From Marinoscillum sp. 108 (GTDB taxonomy: Bacteria > Bacteroidota > Bacteroidia > Cytophagales > Cyclobacteriaceae): a stretch of DNA of 64,000 nucleotides. A program made the position numbers and the translations under genes. How positions within the stretch are numbered: position 1 is the stretch's first letter; each line of letters opens with the position of its first letter. The stretch spans positions 2,974,501 to 3,038,500 of the forward strand of contig NZ_LR734808.1 of the NCBI RefSeq assembly GCF_902506655.1, given 5' to 3'. Shown here in pieces: positions 9,056 to 17,363 of this stretch. The notes beneath the pieces are model-generated. The model saw nothing but the letters and a program-made list of their open reading frames with translations, ran no database searches and was not told the origin of the DNA.

Positions 9056-10029
9056 CCGGCTCCTTTGATTAAGTATCCATCTTCTGTTTCGATCACCTCC
9101 AGATTCAGGCTCAACGAGATGACCTGTAAGACGGTATGGAGGTCTTCCTCTTCAAAAACGGCATTTAGCCGACATGTGTTGAGGTAGTCATTTTCCAGGG
9201 TGATGGTGATGCCATAAGCCGTCTTCAAGGTTTGAATCACACTTTCGAGTGCTTCTCCCTCAAACGTGAGTTTCCTGGTTTTCCAAAAGAGCCCCTGCCC
9301 GGTTGGATCAGAGGTGTCACTGGAGATTTGTTGATCCTTGGTCAGGTAAACACCTTTCATTCCAGCTATGAGGAGGGCCTCCTGTCCCGGACTCGCTAAG
9401 GATACCCGACCGGTCTCTACCTGCACTTCTACCCGATCACTCATCGATTTTACATTGAAAGAGGTACCCAATACCGTGATCGTGGCACCACCGGTGGTAA
9501 TCACAAATGGGTTTTTGGGGTTATGAGTTACCTCAAAAAACGCCTCTCCCTCCAGAGTCAATACTCGTGACTTATCCATGTGCTCAGGATAGGTGAGTGT
9601 GGCGTTGGCATTTAGGGTAATGTCCGATCCGTCAGGAAGTCGAAGGGTCTCTATCTGTTTGGCAGAGTAAGTGATTTCTTCGGTTTGCGAGAAGAGGCTC
9701 TGGTAGAGAAATGCCATACTCGAGATGAGGACCAGTGCAGCGGCCACCTTCCACCACCATTGTATGGTAACATTGTTATGGTTGTCGTGTTCCACTTTTT
9801 TGGCTTTCACTTTCTGCCAGGCCATGCTGGTATCGATGGTAAGATCCCTGGCGCCTGAGAGTGTTCCCAGATCTGCCCAAATGGTTTGGTAGGTCACAAA
9901 GGAGTCTAAATGTTCAGGAGAGGAGTCACGCCATTCCTCAATGGTCCGCCGCTCTTCGGCACTGATTTCCTCAGAGAAGTACCGGGCCAGCGCTTCGTGA
10001 TCGGGATGATATGGTTGTTTTTTCTCCAT
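9043..10029 (-). CDS. FecR-family anti-sigma factor
   Basis: This 328-residue protein has an N-terminal cytoplasmic helical segment with the ARYFSEEISAEERRTIEEW pattern seen in the anti-sigma part of FecR proteins. One transmembrane helix follows (about 88-110). The periplasmic FecR domain (about 118-215) includes the RLPDGSDITLNANATLTYP segment. A C-terminal DUF4974-like domain (about 255-325) resembles STN in fold. In this family the protein holds an ECF sigma factor and receives the signal from an outer-membrane partner across the periplasm. It begins 6 bp after the sigma gene and overlaps the STN gene, so the three are translationally linked. Confidence 0.92.
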   Translation of the reverse strand: MEKKQPYHPDHEALARYFSEEISAEERRTIEEWRDSSPEHLDSFVTYQTIWADLGTLSGARDLTIDTSMAWQKVKAKKVEHDNHNNVTIQWWWKVAAALVLISSMAFLYQSLFSQTEEITYSAKQIETLRLPDGSDITLNANATLTYPEHMDKSRVLTLEGEAFFEVTHNPKNPFVITTGGATITVLGTSFNVKSMSDRVEVQVETGRVSLASPGQEALLIAGMKGVYLTKDQQISSDTSDPTGQGLFWKTRKLTFEGEALESVIQTLKTAYGITITLENDYLNTCRLNAVFEEEDLHTVLQVISLSLNLEVIETEDGYLIKGAGCDM

Positions 10030-10035
10030 GTCTGC

Positions 10036-10611
10036 TTATCTGACAATTAATTCAAAAATTACCCCCATGCCACTGCTACTCCAAATGATCAAATACAGAT
10101 AATCGCCCAGCTCTTCGCGTAGGATTTTGAGAGCTTTTCCCATTTGATTCTCCACCGTCTTGAGGGAGAGGTTCAGTTGAGCTGCGATTTCTTTATACCG
10201 GAGGCCCTCAAACCGGTTGAGCTCGAAGACCTCACGACACCTGGCTGGGATTTTGTCCAGTGCTGTCCTGAGCTTCTCCTGCAATTCTTCCAGCTCGAGC
10301 GGGGTCTCATCGAAGGATGCCGGTGCAGTCGCCAGTTGATGAGTTTGATACTGGTTAACTATTTTTTGATGTTTGAGATGATTCAGGCAGGCATTTCGGA
10401 CACAGCCATACAGGTAGGACTTCACAGAACTGGTGATTGTTATGGTTTCGGCTTTGATCCACACATTGGTCATTACTTCTTGCACCATTTCTTCGGCTTC
10501 ATCCTGATCTTTTACATAATTGAAGGCGAATAGCACCAAGGGGGCATAATATTCCTCAAAGAGGTCCCTGAATGCTTTTTCTTCAGTTGGAATCTTTACC
10601 GTATTATGCAT
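10036..10611 (-). CDS. ECF RNA polymerase sigma factor (FecI-like, Bacteroidota type)
   Basis: The 191-residue sigma-70 family factor has only regions 2 and 4. Region 2 runs from about 12 to 85 and includes FEEYYAPLVLFAFNYV and DEAEEMVQEV. Region 4 (about 118-172) contains the helix-turn-helix RYKEIAAQLNLSLKTVENQ. Pairing with fecR immediately downstream is the standard cell-surface signalling arrangement. Its own and downstream promoters are likely targets but no promoter motif could be assigned. The C-terminal 20 residues after the HTH are hydrophobic (YLYLIIWSSSGMGVIFELIV), which is common in this Bacteroidota sigma group. The gene is 22 bp downstream of the aldo/keto reductase gene on the same strand. 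Confidence 0.93.
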   Translation of the reverse strand: MHNTVKIPTEEKAFRDLFEEYYAPLVLFAFNYVKDQDEAEEMVQEVMTNVWIKAETITITSSVKSYLYGCVRNACLNHLKHQKIVNQYQTHQLATAPASFDETPLELEELQEKLRTALDKIPARCREVFELNRFEGLRYKEIAAQLNLSLKTVENQMGKALKILREELGDYLYLIIWSSSGMGVIFELIVR

Positions 10612-10633
10612 GGGGGTTAACAGTCATCGCTTG

Positions 10634-11584
10634 TTAGTATTCCCAGATGTCCGTGAGCTTGTATGGCGAGCCGTGGATGGTATATTCTTCCCCTTTGAAA
10701 TACCGGTATTTGGTGAGTACGATGAGTGATCGAAGGTCTTCCCGGTCCACAGAGAAATTGATGGACTCAAGGTTTTCTTTGAGTCTGTCTGGGTTGGTGG
10801 ATCGCGGGATTACGGCTGTCTTGCGCTTAATGCCATAAGCGAGGAGTGCTTGTGCTTCCGTGCAGCCCTGTTTTTGCGCAATTTCTGTAATGGCAGGCTC
10901 AGTAAGGAGAAAGGGCTCATTGTCCAGGGTCTGATTTTCAGGCCTGCCCGGAGAACCCAGCGGGGCATAGGCCACCATATGGATTTTATTACTCCTGCAA
11001 TAGTCATAAAGTGTCTGCTGGGGGAGGTACGGGTGCAGTTCGCATTGATTAACCTCCGGAGGCATCATACAGTCCTCCAGTACCAGCTTGAGTTTTTCAA
11101 TGTTGAAATTACTTACGCCGATGTGTTTGGCGAGCTCAGAATCCTGGCAGTCTTCCATCCCTGTCCAGGTATCTTCCAGGGGGGCTTCTTCTTCAGCCAG
11201 ATAATCTTCCTCGGCTTGTGGGTACTCCACCCCTCTTTCGCTGGCCACCGGCCAGTGGATCAGGTATAGGTCCAGATAGTCCAGTTGTAATTCTGCCAGT
11301 GTTTTTTCACAGGCGGGCTCCACGTCGTTGTACCGATGGTCCGAATTCCAGAGTTTGGAGGTAACCCAGAGCTCTTCGCGGGTCACTTCTCCATCTGCCA
11401 TGGCATCATGGAGTGCCTGACCTATTTCAGCCTGATTTTTATAGATAGGAGCGCAATCAAAATGTCGATACCCGATTTGGATGGCTTTCCGAATTACATC
11501 GTAAGCCTGATCGGCAGGGATACCGGCAGTTCCAAGCCCGATCATGGGCATTTCATCTCCATTGCTGAATTTCAAATATTTCAC
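10634..11584 (-). CDS. Aldo/keto reductase
   Basis: This NAD(P)H-dependent (alpha/beta)8-barrel oxidoreductase carries the family tetrad: Asp in FDCAPIY, Tyr in the same segment, Lys in VTSKLWN, and His in YLIHWP. The later motif HIGVSNFN and the cofactor segment IPRSTNPDRLKENL are also typical. I chose the GTG at 11584, giving about 316 residues. The open frame extends to 11650, but the extra 22 residues are not family-like, and a perfect -7 element (11608-11615) would put the transcript start just upstream of this GTG. The substrate is unknown; small aldehydes or ketones are typical. Confidence 0.88.
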   Translation of the reverse strand: MKYLKFSNGDEMPMIGLGTAGIPADQAYDVIRKAIQIGYRHFDCAPIYKNQAEIGQALHDAMADGEVTREELWVTSKLWNSDHRYNDVEPACEKTLAELQLDYLDLYLIHWPVASERGVEYPQAEEDYLAEEEAPLEDTWTGMEDCQDSELAKHIGVSNFNIEKLKLVLEDCMMPPEVNQCELHPYLPQQTLYDYCRSNKIHMVAYAPLGSPGRPENQTLDNEPFLLTEPAITEIAQKQGCTEAQALLAYGIKRKTAVIPRSTNPDRLKENLESINFSVDREDLRSLIVLTKYRYFKGEEYTIHGSPYKLTDIWEY

Positions 11585-11607
11585 TGGCGATTGATTATGG
11601 CGTCTAT

Positions 11608-11615
11608 CAAATTTA
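11608..11615 (-). promoter_or_regulatory. Bacteroidota -7 promoter element for the aldo/keto reductase
   Basis: TAAATTTG on the minus strand matches TAnnTTTG exactly, about 23 nt before the chosen GTG. No convincing -33 TTTG was found at the right spacing, so support is partial. Confidence 0.4.
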
Positions 11616-11683
11616 AGAAAGTTCGCAATACCTTCACGGTCTTTGCGCACTTTCTCAGCAATCGCCGCTACCCGCGCCGGATC

Positions 11684-12130
11684 TTATTGATTTCTCGTCA
11701 TATTGAAAACTTCCGTTCTGGTCACGCCCTCATGCGTGAGTTTCAGAGAAATGACCATTTTATCGGGCCCGGTTTGTTCGTAAGTCAGCCCCTTCAAGAT
11801 CACTTTACCAGGGGAGAATTCCACCTTTTCGAAAGAAACATATTCTTCACGGGTCTCCCACCCGGTAAAATCTTCATTGAAATGTCGGAGTTTCATGCCG
11901 GTGCTATCCAGTACCCAAAACTCATAAAAGCTGACTGTGCCGTCCTCCCCAAAATGGCGAAACATACCCATTATGGTTCCATCCTCGGCTGGGTCTGACC
12001 ATACTTCTTCGAAGGTGCCACCAAATCCCGGGCCCGTCCAGGTACCGGTGAGCCAGGAGAAATTCGGAGTGCTTTGGCCATAGGCCAGAAAGGAGAGAAA
12101 GAAAAGGGAAGAAAAGAGTAGGTTTTTCAT
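11684..12130 (-). CDS. DUF6265-family secreted protein
   Basis: The 148-residue protein has a signal peptide (1-18, ending FLAYGQ). Its body carries the pattern FSWLTGTWTG, GTIMGMFRHFGEDGT, YEFWVLD and KLRHFNEDFTGWE. These match the DUF6265 family of small, probably lipocalin-like secreted proteins. No enzymatic function is established for the family. The gene is separate from its neighbours, with a gap of about 85 bp downstream and a short gap upstream to the aldo/keto reductase. Confidence 0.75.
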   Translation of the reverse strand: MKNLLFSSLFFLSFLAYGQSTPNFSWLTGTWTGPGFGGTFEEVWSDPAEDGTIMGMFRHFGEDGTVSFYEFWVLDSTGMKLRHFNEDFTGWETREEYVSFEKVEFSPGKVILKGLTYEQTGPDKMVISLKLTHEGVTRTEVFNMTRNQ

Positions 12131-12215
12131 GAGCGTTTTCGGTTTAGACGAGTGGCGTTGCTTAAACTGGACAAAAGGTAAGAATTTTGAATCGAAAAGT
12201 GAGTATTATCAGCAG

Positions 12216-13106
12216 TCAGGAAAGCTGACTTTCGACAATGGCCAGACCTTCAGCAATTGATTTGGGACGAAAGCCCATGCCTTTTGCCTTTTCAATGATA
12301 AAGCCTGTTCTGGGTGGGCGCTTGCCGGGCTGGGTAAAAGTAGAGGCATCCACTGCACTGATCAGCGATCGGTCCAGCTGAAAGCAATCAGCCACCATGA
12401 TGGCCAGAGAATAGGGAGAGACCATCTCTTCTCCGGAAAGGTGAAAGATTCCCTGATGTCGGTTTTTGGCTACTAACCAGCAACCGAAAGCCAAATCCTC
12501 GGCCAGCGTGGGCGTGCGCCACTGGTCATTCACAACCTGGATGGGTTTATGCTGTTCAAGGCTGTTTTTGACCCACAACACAATATTGGACCTGCTCGGG
12601 TCATGTGCCACACCATAGACCAGAACCGTCCGCACGATTGAAGCCTTCAAACCACTGTTCAAAACCAGCGATTCAGCTTCCAGCTTACTACGGCCATAGT
12701 GGCTGATGGGGTTGGGAAGGTCATTTTCCTCGTAAGGGCCATTTTCACCATCAAAGACGAAATCCGTAGAAACGTATAGGAAATAGGCGTTGACAGTTTT
12801 GGCAGCGGCCAGCAGGTATTCTGTGGCGTTCACGTTGGCTTGCCAGCACTGGTCTGGGTGGAGCTCACATTCATCCACCTGGGTCATGGCTCCACAATGA
12901 ATGAGGACATCTGGCCGGGAGTCTCTGATGAGTTGATTGACTTCCTCTGGGTGGGTGAGGTCTGCTGATAAATAAGAATAGCTACCGGCGGGGTTTCTAT
13001 TTGGTCCCCGCCCGGTAGCTATCGTGGTGATTTCATGCATGCCGGATAATAGACTCACGAGTTTCTGGCCCAGGAGTCCATTGGCACCGGTGATGAGCAC
13101 GCGCAT
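12216..13106 (-). CDS. SDR-family dTDP-4-dehydrorhamnose reductase-like protein
   Basis: This 296-residue Rossmann-fold reductase starts MRVLITGANGLLGQKLV (the GxxGxxG nucleotide motif). It contains the SDR catalytic motif YxxxK in HYGRSKLEAE and the STDFVFDG segment typical of RfbD/RmlD. RfbD reduces dTDP-4-keto-L-rhamnose, but no other rhamnose genes (rfbA, B or C) are nearby, so the sugar substrate is uncertain. The protein could act on another nucleotide sugar or belong to an RfbD-like housekeeping clade. It starts 1 bp after the cyclophilin stop, so the pair is an operon. Confidence 0.85.
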   Translation of the reverse strand: MRVLITGANGLLGQKLVSLLSGMHEITTIATGRGPNRNPAGSYSYLSADLTHPEEVNQLIRDSRPDVLIHCGAMTQVDECELHPDQCWQANVNATEYLLAAAKTVNAYFLYVSTDFVFDGENGPYEENDLPNPISHYGRSKLEAESLVLNSGLKASIVRTVLVYGVAHDPSRSNIVLWVKNSLEQHKPIQVVNDQWRTPTLAEDLAFGCWLVAKNRHQGIFHLSGEEMVSPYSLAIMVADCFQLDRSLISAVDASTFTQPGKRPPRTGFIIEKAKGMGFRPKSIAEGLAIVESQLS

Positions 13107-13107
13107 G

Positions 13108-13950
13108 TTATTTTTCTTTCGGGTATTCGTACCCGTATTTTTTGGTGATCTCTTTTTTGGGCACCATCTCCAGTTCTATGGTCAGATAGGTGTCTTTTTC
13201 GGGTTTGTCGCCACGGGCGGTTTTCACTGCGGCTATTTTGTCTATTACTTCCAGGCCTTCTACCACCCGACCGAAAATGGTGTATTCGTTGTCCAGGTGT
13301 GGTGCACCATCTGTGACCGTATAGGTGGCGACTGTTTCAGGGTCTACATCTCTGTCCATACTGATCCCCAATTCTTTGGACACATAGTCTTTGCAGTCCA
13401 GCGCAAGTTGATTCATTCCTTCGAAATCACCTTTTAGCTGCAGCTCTGTAAATAGCTGTCGGAGGCTATCATATTGATCGTCGCGAAGCATTTGGCTCAC
13501 ACCCTGGTTGAGTTTCATCTGATCGGTGGTGAGCTCCGCCTCAGAGTATTTACGACCATCCACGATGTAAAACTGCGAGCTGGAGGACATTTTCTTTGGG
13601 TTCACCTGGTCTCCTTGGCGAGCCGCTGCTATGGCCCCTTTGGTATGTTGGAAGCCTTTCACTATTTCAGCAGGAATCCGCTGGTCTTCGGTTTCTCTGA
13701 TGCCCTCTTTGGTTTGTACGTCTCCTCCCTGAATCATAAAACCTTCGATGACCCGGTGCCAAATGGTGCTGTCATACCTTCCGGCTTTGGCGAGTTCAAT
13801 AAAGTTTTTCTTGTGCAAGGGTGTCTCGTCGTAGAGAATGGCCTTCATATCGCCATATTCTGTATGAATGGTAATCAGGTAATCTTTGTTTTTGTCACAG
13901 GCAGAAAGTGCTATGGCCAGAACAACGAACGCCAGAAGTAATTTTTTCAT
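13108..13950 (-). CDS. Cyclophilin-type peptidyl-prolyl isomerase lipoprotein with insert
   Basis: The lipobox LSAC places the acylated Cys at about residue 18, so the enzyme should sit on the periplasmic side of a membrane. Cyclophilin landmarks are WHRVIEGFMIQGGD, SSSQFYIVDG and EYTIFGRVVEGLEVIDKI. The product is 280 residues, much longer than a minimal cyclophilin of about 165. The excess is a helical insert of roughly 80 residues between FYIVDG and the EYTIFGRV strand, plus a short C-terminal tail. Proline isomerisation of envelope proteins is the expected role. The gene is the first of a pair with the RfbD-like gene and has its own promoter element. Confidence 0.9.
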   Translation of the reverse strand: MKKLLLAFVVLAIALSACDKNKDYLITIHTEYGDMKAILYDETPLHKKNFIELAKAGRYDSTIWHRVIEGFMIQGGDVQTKEGIRETEDQRIPAEIVKGFQHTKGAIAAARQGDQVNPKKMSSSSQFYIVDGRKYSEAELTTDQMKLNQGVSQMLRDDQYDSLRQLFTELQLKGDFEGMNQLALDCKDYVSKELGISMDRDVDPETVATYTVTDGAPHLDNEYTIFGRVVEGLEVIDKIAAVKTARGDKPEKDTYLTIELEMVPKKEITKKYGYEYPKEK

Positions 13951-13972
13951 AATCGGGAGTTTAGATCAGTTT

Positions 13973-13980
13973 CAAAGATA
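13973..13980 (-). promoter_or_regulatory. -7 promoter element for the cyclophilin gene
   Basis: TATCTTTG on the minus strand matches TAnnTTTG exactly, 22 bp before the cyclophilin ATG. It is identical to the rpmE -7 element. No matching -33 element is visible. Confidence 0.45.
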
Positions 13981-13985
13981 AAAAA

Positions 13986-14900
13986 TCAAAGTTGTTTACG
14001 TATTTCCGCGAGAATTTTATCTCCTCCGGCTTTTAGGATTTCTTCGGCGAGCTGATTGCCCAGAGTCATGGGGTTGGCCCCGCGGAGGGTTTTCACAATT
14101 CTCTGACCGCCATCCAGACTTACAATGCCCCCTGAGATGACCAGTTCGTCACCTGCCCAGTTGGCCAGAGCAAATACGGGGATGCTACACCCGCCCTCCA
14201 GTCGTGCCAGATAAGCTCGTTCTGCCAACAACCGGCTTTCAGTTGGCTGATGGTTGAGGACAGATCGGATGGCTTCCTTTTTCTCCGCCGAAAGAGATGA
14301 ATGGGCCTCTATGGCAATGCTGCCCTGACCCACTGCCGGTATAAATTCATCCTGAGACAGTTCATGCCTGATCATAGGGTCGTAACCCATTCTGTGCACT
14401 CCGGCATAGGCCAGCACAAGTCCATCACAGAGCCCTGCTCTCATTTTTTCCAGTCGGGTCTGGAGATTTCCCCGGACATCCACAGTTTGCACATTTGGAT
14501 AAAAATGCCTGAAAAGGGCTACCCTGCGGGTGGAGGAGGTACCCAAAATGAGTTGCTCGTTCTTTAGGTCAATGGGTTTTTCGGAGACAATCACGTCGTT
14601 GATCTTTTCGCGCTCACTGAACGCGATGATCTCAAATCCTGCCGGCAATCGGGACTGCATGTCCTTCGCACTGTGTACAGCTATGTCCACTTCTCCTGAT
14701 GCGAGCTGCTCTTCCAGCTCTTCTGTAAAAACACCCTTGCTCCCTATTTTGGCAATGGAGACATCCAGTACTTTGTCACCTTTGGTTTCTCGAAGTACCA
14801 GCTCTGTGGGGTGCCCGGCCTGCTGTAGTTGTCGGGCCACATATTCTGCCTGCCAGAGGGCAAGCTTACTTTTTCGGGTTCCTATCCTGATGATTTCCAC
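13986..14900 (-). CDS. hemC: Hydroxymethylbilane synthase (porphobilinogen deaminase)
   Basis: This 304-residue enzyme polymerises four porphobilinogens into hydroxymethylbilane in tetrapyrrole synthesis. Clear motifs are IRIGTRKSKLALWQA at the N-terminus, AVHSAKDMQ, the LGTSSTRRVA segment, VDVRGNLQTRLEKM, and LEGGCSIPVFA, in which the Cys carries the dipyrromethane cofactor. Length is normal. It is the last gene in a five-gene minus-strand run, with its start overlapping the RimK-like stop by 1 bp. No other heme genes are in the window. Confidence 0.97.
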   Translation of the reverse strand: MEIIRIGTRKSKLALWQAEYVARQLQQAGHPTELVLRETKGDKVLDVSIAKIGSKGVFTEELEEQLASGEVDIAVHSAKDMQSRLPAGFEIIAFSEREKINDVIVSEKPIDLKNEQLILGTSSTRRVALFRHFYPNVQTVDVRGNLQTRLEKMRAGLCDGLVLAYAGVHRMGYDPMIRHELSQDEFIPAVGQGSIAIEAHSSLSAEKKEAIRSVLNHQPTESRLLAERAYLARLEGGCSIPVFALANWAGDELVISGGIVSLDGGQRIVKTLRGANPMTLGNQLAEEILKAGGDKILAEIRKQL

Positions 14901-15802
14901 TAGGCGTTTTTCTTTCTTCCGCGTTTGTTTTGATAGTTGCGCTCCACAAACTCTATGATTTTGCCGGCAATGTCCTTTTCTGTGGCGGTTTCAATTCCTT
15001 CCAGACCGGGAGAGCTATTCACTTCCAGAATAAGCGGTCCTCTATCAGACTGGAGCATATCTACTCCGGCTATGTGAAGCCCCATAGCAGCCGCAGCTTT
15101 GATGGCGGCGGCTTTTTCAGACCTTTTCAGTCGGATGAGCTCGGCTGACCCACCTCTGTGGAGGTTGGACCTGAATTCTCCTTCTTTGCCGGTGCGCTTC
15201 ATGGCCCCTACAACCTCCCCATCTACGATAAATGCCCGGATATCCGAAGCTTTGGCTTCTTTGATAAATTCCTGAACGATAATACGAGCTTTGAGACCAT
15301 GAAAGGCCTCAATCACTGACTTGGCGGCTTTGATGGTTTCGGCCAGTACCACACCAAGACCCTGCGTGCCTTCCAGCAACTTGACGATGAGAGGCGCTCC
15401 TCCCAGGTTTTGGATGATTTGTTTCTCTTCTTTGGAGTAGTTGGTAAAGGCGGTCTTTGGCAGATCTAACCCCGCCGCAGCGAGCATTTGCAGGCTCCGG
15501 AGTTTGTCTCTAGAGCGCGTGATCGCTATCGACCGGTTCGCACTGAAGACATCCATCATTTCGAACTGACGGAGCACGGCGGTTCCGTAAAAGGTGACTG
15601 ACGCTCCAATTCGGGGGATGACGGCATCATAATCGGTGAGCTTCTGCCCCTGATAATACATGGCCAGTGCATTTTGCTCGATCATGATGTCACACTGCAA
15701 ATGGTCGATGACGTGTACTTCGTGACCTCTTTCTTCTCCAGCTTCCTTCAGTCTGCGGGTGGAATACAGATCCGATTTTCTGGAAAGTATCGCTAATTTC
15801 AT
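14900..15802 (-). CDS. rimK: RimK-family alpha-L-glutamate ligase (ATP-grasp)
   Basis: The 300-residue ATP-grasp ligase contains [21 protein letters not shown], the ATP-lid segment [35 protein letters not shown], and the metal-binding [14 protein letters not shown]. RimK in Escherichia coli and Pseudomonas adds glutamates to the C-terminus of ribosomal protein S6; related enzymes make other glutamate conjugates. The adjacent RimB-like protease gene overlaps by 4 bp, matching the Pseudomonas rim arrangement and supporting a ribosome-modification role. The extreme C-terminus is basic (KRGRKKN). Confidence 0.9.
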   Translation of the reverse strand: MKLAILSRKSDLYSTRRLKEAGEERGHEVHVIDHLQCDIMIEQNALAMYYQGQKLTDYDAVIPRIGASVTFYGTAVLRQFEMMDVFSANRSIAITRSRDKLRSLQMLAAAGLDLPKTAFTNYSKEEKQIIQNLGGAPLIVKLLEGTQGLGVVLAETIKAAKSVIEAFHGLKARIIVQEFIKEAKASDIRAFIVDGEVVGAMKRTGKEGEFRSNLHRGGSAELIRLKRSEKAAAIKAAAAMGLHIAGVDMLQSDRGPLILEVNSSPGLEGIETATEKDIAGKIIEFVERNYQNKRGRKKNA

Positions 15803-16233
15803 TTTTGAGTTTTCTTTAAGTCAAAGGAAAGGTTTTTTTCGGATACATCTACGAGAAAGCGACCTTTCAAAAGCTTTCTTCCGAGTAGTACGGGGTTTTT
15901 CATGCGGCTCCTGTCGGTGAGTGAAAACTGCGCAGGATAGGCCTTGCCGAAAAGAACAATTTTTGTTTTGATTACATATCTCAGCTGAGCTACTCCGTTG
16001 GAGCTTCTGATCTTCTTTTGTGTATAGTCTGTGGTTTCGAACCGCTTGCTGATGGTGGTGCCATCCTGATCAATGGATACATGAAAACTAAGCACACCCT
16101 CTTTCACCGAAATTTTTTTACAATGAATAGAGGAAGTAAATGCTCCGGTATCAATTTTGGCTTTTACCCCTTCAATTCCAAGATCAGGAAAATCCACTAT
16201 ATCCGCTCTTCCAATGGTTTTTTTTGTTTTCAC
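15799..16233 (-). CDS. RimB-like aspartic/'ATP-dependent zinc' protease-family protein
   Basis: The 144-residue protein contains [14 protein letters not shown], the retropepsin-like DTGA motif of the DUF785 family, annotated as ATP-dependent zinc protease and named RimB in Pseudomonas. [19 protein letters not shown] is the second family hallmark. In Pseudomonas, RimB acts with RimK on ribosomal protein S6. Here the gene precedes rimK with a 4-bp overlap and follows holB with a 1-bp overlap. Length is normal for single-domain members; elsewhere the domain may be fused to RimK. Confidence 0.87.
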   Translation of the reverse strand: MKTKKTIGRADIVDFPDLGIEGVKAKIDTGAFTSSIHCKKISVKEGVLSFHVSIDQDGTTISKRFETTDYTQKKIRSSNGVAQLRYVIKTKIVLFGKAYPAQFSLTDRSRMKNPVLLGRKLLKGRFLVDVSEKNLSFDLKKTQK

Positions 16234-17363
16234 TAGGACCTAAGCAGTTTACTGCATTGCAATGAAAGGTTCATATACGTAATGCGCGGACTTGCGTTTC
16301 TCTGCAAATGGTTGAGGCTGTTGCTAATGTTTATATAGATGTTTTCTAAAACTTCTAGCGTGGCAAAGCCTCCAAATTTTTTAATGAACTCCCCTTCGGC
16401 TCCCTCGCGCTGGAGGAGCTGGTCATTGTCGGCTTTGGATAGGATGGCATCTCTGATCAGCGCGATGGCAAACTCCAGCTGATTTCGCTGCTGAGGCTTG
16501 GAGCTTTGCAGAAACGATTCCGTATTTTGGACCATGGCTGTGTAGTCTCCTTTCAGACAGATTTGCATCCAGTTTCTGAATGATTCGTAGGCGATGGAGC
16601 CGGCGTGCTCCAGCTCATAGAAAGCCTTGCCCATACTGCCGGATGCCAGGCGGGCGATCTTCTCGGCCACCTGCGGGTCTGCTCCACGCTGGCTGATGAG
16701 GTGCTCAGCAATGACTGACTCCTGAAAAGGGGCTACATTAAAAATCTGCGTTCGGGATTTGATGGTGGCGAGCAATGTATCGTAAGCGTAGCTCACCAGT
16801 AGATAGATCGTTTGGGTGGGAGGCTCTTCCAGTACCTTCAGGATGCCATTGGCAGCTGCCGGGTGCATGTATTCCGGATACCAGATGATCAGGATCTTAA
16901 AGTCCCCCTCAAAAGACTTCATGCTCACTGTCTTGATGATATTGCGGCTGTCTTCTTTAGAAATGAGGACGTTTTTATTCTCATACCCATTATAGGTGAC
17001 CCAGTCCTCAATGTCCCCGTAGGGTTGCTCGTGTGCAAAGGTTCGCCATTTTTTCAGGGTGTCGCTTTGCAGTTTGTCATATTCTGTGGCCTTGGATGCC
17101 GAAGGTTTGGGGTAGATATAATGAACATCCGGGTGAATCAGCCGCTCCATTTTGTGGCAGTTGGGACATGCCCCACAGGCATCCTGCTCCTGCTTATTTT
17201 CACATAGGAGGTAGGAAGCAAAGGCCAATGCCATGGAGAGGCCACCGCCGCCCACCGGACCATTGAAAAGCTGGGCGTGCGCAATGTGATTGTTTTTGTA
17301 GGAGGCCACGAGTGACTCTTTCAAACTTTCCAAACCCGGGATATCCGCAAACCGCATATGCAA
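16233..17363 (-). CDS. holB: DNA polymerase III delta prime subunit
   Basis: This 376-residue AAA+ clamp-loader subunit has the zinc site with Cys residues in LCENKQEQDACGACPNCHK (C-x8-C-x2-C-x2-C). It also has VRHP-like IHPDVHYIYPKP and the sensor/arginine-finger region SRTQIFNV. The P-loop is degenerate (FNGPVGGGGLSMALA, no GKT), as expected for delta prime, which does not hydrolyse ATP. Two ATG codons (17363 and 17357) are possible starts. The upstream GlmU-like gene ends at 17364, so the two genes abut. Confidence 0.92.
   Translation of the reverse strand: MHMRFADIPGLESLKESLVASYKNNHIAHAQLFNGPVGGGGLSMALAFASYLLCENKQEQDACGACPNCHKMERLIHPDVHYIYPKPSASKATEYDKLQSDTLKKWRTFAHEQPYGDIEDWVTYNGYENKNVLISKEDSRNIIKTVSMKSFEGDFKILIIWYPEYMHPAAANGILKVLEEPPTQTIYLLVSYAYDTLLATIKSRTQIFNVAPFQESVIAEHLISQRGADPQVAEKIARLASGSMGKAFYELEHAGSIAYESFRNWMQICLKGDYTAMVQNTESFLQSSKPQQRNQLEFAIALIRDAILSKADNDQLLQREGAEGEFIKKFGGFATLEVLENIYINISNSLNHLQRNASPRITYMNLSLQCSKLLRS

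Noticed and set aside
12216-13106. Rhamnose biosynthesis locus
   Set aside because: Only one RfbD-like gene is present and no rfbA, rfbB or rfbC is nearby, so a rhamnose pathway cannot be claimed.
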